A stretch of 64,000 bases of DNA. Origin: Nematostella vectensis (lineage: Eukaryota; Cnidaria; Anthozoa; Actiniaria; Edwardsiidae). Where the stretch lies: assembly GCF_932526225.1 (NCBI RefSeq), contig NC_064036.1:12331181-12395180 (forward strand), written 5' to 3'. Every line of letters begins with the position of its first letter. Within the stretch, counting starts at the first letter, position 1. Positions 61,348-64,000 of this stretch are shown piece by piece. The notes below the pieces were generated by a model. The model made no database searches and had not been told where the DNA came from. It was given only the letters and a program-made list of their open reading frames with translations. The translations under genes were made by a program, and so were the position numbers.

Positions 61348-63479
61348 TCATGTACTGTCTCTTGGTACTTTGTTGGTCTGCTCAAATACTGATGACAAAC
61401 CGTCCTCTGTTGACTGCCTTTTTAGCCCTTTGTGTCCATTTATAACAACTGAAGCTGTATTCTCATCATCCGAGCTTTCTGACTCACTTTCACTTCCGGA
61501 TGATTCCTCCTCTTGATTGGATGTCTCAGTTGTTTCCTGGTGAAAAAATATGGTACATAGTATCTGTAGCTAAAGCCTGGCTAATATATATATAGTATAC
61601 AGCAAGGCCTAGTTTATATGTGATGCCTTTCGGGGGGGTATTTTTTTTTGTTACATATGGCTTTCTGGCAGCCCAAAGTGGGGGGGGAGGGGGGGGGGTT
61701 AAACCCCCACCACATAGATCCCCTAATGCTCAAAGTTAAATGTACAAAATAGCCCAATGTTTAATAGCCTGCAAAAGCAGACACCTCTTGCCGCTTATGA
61801 CTTGTGGCAAGAGTCACTTCCAGTGAGTCTAACCATGCACAGTCTAGGAGTATCTATTATAGCATTATATTGAATTTGATAAGAAAATTTGCAATCACAT
61901 AAAGACACTTAAAAACATTGGCTACCTCTGTTACCTCAGCCAACCCAGATGGCAAATGGAATATTAAAATTTTAATTTCCAAAACAATTATAACCAATTT
62001 TTTCCCTTTCTACCTAAAGGGATACCACATTTAAAATTTATTGACTGGGACCTAGAAAACCGGTATGTTTTGTGGACCCTTGCCTATGTTTCCCTTGGTT
62101 CCTTTTTGGGAAACATTGGTGGTCGCAGTTCCACCTCTGGAAACATCAGTGGTCTCAGGTCCACAAAACATTCTGGTTTCCCAAGGTCCCAGTCAATAAG
62201 TGCTTCATTATCATACCAAGTGTCAAAAGAGAACAATACAAAAATATAGGTCTTTACAATTTATTGAAATGGCCATGTAAAAAGCAAAGATTTGGTCAAG
62301 TGTGGACTTGTTGAGAGTTTGTAAGTCACATTTATAACCTTTCTCTAAACAGAACTCACATAATTCTTTTACAGCTTGCTTGGTTATTCCTTATCGATGC
62401 AATGTCTTTTTCTATAGGTATATTTTCATCTTCCCACGATCAGAAAAGTGAGCCATTCATTTACCAGCTGCTGAAATAGTCACTGAATAAAAAAAATTTC
62501 CTCGGGAAAGTAGTGTGACATTTTTCTGGTGCCATGCTTTGATGTATTCATGGTCATGTGATTTCCAGTTGTTTATATTTTCTGGTTAACAGGGTAAAAC
62601 TCCCCTCTCAGTGAAATTTCTTGCCTTTCCAGTGACACCCTATTGACCAATAGGCTAAATGGAAAAATGAACTTTGACACTTGGTATAAAATAAAATTAG
62701 TTCTTACATTAGCACACTCTGATTTATTTTCAAGAGATGGATCCATGGCAAACTTCAGAGTCCACTCTTTAGCTTTCTCCAGAAACTGTGCTTTATTGTA
62801 CTTGAACTCATTTGACTGGAAATGAAAGCAAAGACATATAAAAAAAGAATAAATAGTTCTTTTTATATCAGATTAATGTGCAGAAGACACTAAATGGGTA
62901 TTACCTTATTACACTTAATTTTCGCGCCGTCAAAATTTCGCGATTTTGAGGTGGCAATATTTCACGACACTTTATTTTCGCGATTTCCCTATTTTCGTAA
63001 AAACCAGATCACTTAATTTTCACGATTTTGCGAATTTGGGATAATACAATCAAGCAGAACTGAAATGTGCTGTAATCTTCAAAACTGAAACAATTTGTAA
63101 CAAAAAGAAGCCTGGGCTAAATTTAATTTCATAAAAATCTATAAATACAAGTCCAACTCAACCCCTTACCGTACTATATCTACATTAGATGACTAAATAG
63201 ACATGGTGTTCCCATAAAGCTTATTTGACAGCCAATTTTCCCCCAAAGGCTTCTTTTGTACTCACTTAATTTTCACGCATCCTAATTTTCAAGACATTTT
63301 TATCTTTGTGAATCTTTTAAAATAGTGAAATTAACCAAATTAAAGTGACGCGAAAATTAAGTGTAATAAGGTACACATACAATTTCAGCCATAAGGGGGT
63401 CATCTGGGTTAGGTTCAGCCATTAGTATGAGAATTGTTGATAGAACAGATGAGATATTCAGGGCAGGCTTCCACATACC
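61348..63479 (-). CDS. UBE2T: UBE2T-like ubiquitin-conjugating enzyme, C-terminal exons (partial)
   Basis: Three minus-strand exons: 63479-63381, 62815-62708 and 61536-61348 (TGA at 61,350-61,348). All have GT/AG borders and codon-phase junctions, giving 131 residues. The first codes GMWKPALNISSVLST...MAEPNPDDPLMAEI and the second SNEFKYNKAQFLEKAKEWT, the end of an E2 fold very close to UBE2T, the E2 of the Fanconi anaemia core complex that monoubiquitinates FANCD2/FANCI in the nucleus. The active-site Cys and N-terminal half must lie past position 64,000. The last exon is a Glu/Ser/Asp-rich tail (EEESSGSESESESSDDE), followed by GHKGLKRQS, which echoes the basic end of UBE2T. Another E2 of this group is possible but less likely. 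Confidence 0.85.
61620..61735. mobile_element. Degenerate copy of the 52.6-kb MITE family
   Basis: ACATATGGCTTTCTGGCAGC, with flanking G-runs and TTAAACCCCC, matches the interior of the element at 52,572-52,714. The ends are eroded. It lies in the last intron of the UBE2T-like gene. Confidence 0.55.
62038..62198. mobile_element. Foldback element with about 40-bp inverted ends
   Basis: TTATTGACTGGGACC at 62,038 and GGTCCCAGTCAATAA ending at 62,198 are inverted, and the match continues inward through ATGTTTTGTGGACC and its complement. The centre holds two similar pieces of about 33 bp (GGGAAACATTGGTGGTC and TGGAAACATCAGTGGTC). The total is 161 bp, non-coding and intronic. Confidence 0.8.
62904..63371. 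mobile_element. Tc1/mariner-like MITE with perfect 23-bp TIRs
   Basis: Positions 62,904-62,926 (CCTTATTACACTTAATTTTC then GCG) and 63,349-63,371 are exact inverted copies, each bordered by TA (62,902-62,903 and 63,372-63,373). That is the TA target duplication expected of the Tc1/mariner superfamily. The 468-bp interior repeats the TTAATTTTCRCG theme several times and has no transposase. It lies in an intron of the UBE2T-like gene. Confidence 0.88.
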
Positions 63480-63763
63480 CTGTAAAACAAAACAAATAGC
63501 AAAAGGTCAAAAAACTTTTTTACGGTGGAGGGGAAAAGTAAATAGCTTGCAAGCTAATGCTTCACTGAGAGGCACTAAGCCTTAGCTCTGATGGGGGTGT
63601 TCTACTAGAGGATTTAACACCTTTTTTTGCTGGCAGCACATATTTGTACAGCAAGTGCACGGGAAAAAATAACCACTCCCAGTCTGTGGGGATAATGAAA
63701 CACTTTTTCTTCTTCTTTGAATAGCCACGCAGAAGAGCCAGCTTAGAGGGACATTCATTAACC
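63480..63763. other. UBE2T-like intron, no further exon seen
   Basis: The intron preceding the 63,479 exon runs off the right edge. I find no E2-like coding here; the minus-strand frame 63,582-63,806 has no recognisable domain. Confidence 0.5.
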
Positions 63764-64000
63764 TGTAAACTTCACTTGAGCACATTTTATTGCGCTCAAA
63801 TTCCATTGTTCTCTTTTGTGTTTTCCTGACTATTACACTTTAACCTGTGAACTACACTTTAGCCTATTACACTTTATTGCGCTCTAATTCCATTGTTCTC
63901 TTTTGTGTTTTCCTGACTATTGCACTTTAACCTGTGAACTGCACTTTAACCTGTTACACTTTACATTGCGCTCTAATTCCATTGTTCTCTTTTGTGTTTT
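63764..64000. repeat. About 88-bp minisatellite at the right edge
   Basis: CCATTGTTCTCTTTTGTGTT recurs at 63,803, 63,890 and 63,979 (87 and 89 bp apart). Between the copies are repeated AACCTGTGAACTRCACTTTA and TTACACTTTATTGCGCTC segments. At least 2.7 units are present and the array continues past the window. Confidence 0.85.

Overview
The window looks like nuclear DNA of an animal. Genes are split into many short exons with GT..AG introns, the tRNA is eukaryotic in type, there are AATAAA poly(A) signals, MITE-like elements are common, and the three protein genes belong to metazoan families. The gene structures, A+T-rich introns and short repeat families would fit an invertebrate such as an anthozoan cnidarian. 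That placement is an inference; no species is claimed.

Layout. (1) Positions 1 to about 25,640 are one unbroken satellite array of a 43-bp unit (about 600 units), running off the left edge. It is built from nested, kilobase-scale internal duplications (1.17, 2.64, 6.1 kb and dispersed copies). (2) 25,640-32,200 has no gene I can support. It holds short inverted-repeat elements, a 37-bp minisatellite, a duplicated 128-bp block and a perfect 32-bp palindrome flanked by a direct repeat. (3) 32,211-44,267 (+): a gene of about 24 exons for an N-terminal ankyrin-repeat protein with a C-terminal MAP3K19/YSK4-type kinase domain. All exon phases add up to an open frame of 1,882 codons if the tentative first exon is right. 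(4) 45,889-45,960 (-): tRNA-Asp(GTC). (5) 47,093-59,808 (+): a gene of about 21 exons for a large Rab GTPase with four EF-hands, a coiled coil and a Rab domain ending in CCKS. It is closest to CRACR2A/Rab46 and related to RASEF and Rab44; the open frame is 882 codons. (6) 61,348-63,479 (-): the last three coding exons of a UBE2T-like E2 ubiquitin-conjugating enzyme, whose active-site exons lie beyond the right edge. It is convergent with the Rab gene.

The three genes have no obvious shared pathway: MAP-kinase signalling, calcium-linked vesicle traffic, and the ubiquitin/Fanconi pathway. The most unusual biology seen here is repetitive. Two intronic minisatellites, one in each large gene, were seeded from an exon-intron junction. 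They therefore carry arrays of decoy splice sites: 3' sites at 33.95-35.18 kb and 5' sites at 58.75-59.08 kb. The 25-kb satellite shows higher-order structure and C/T switching within a CACGTG core.
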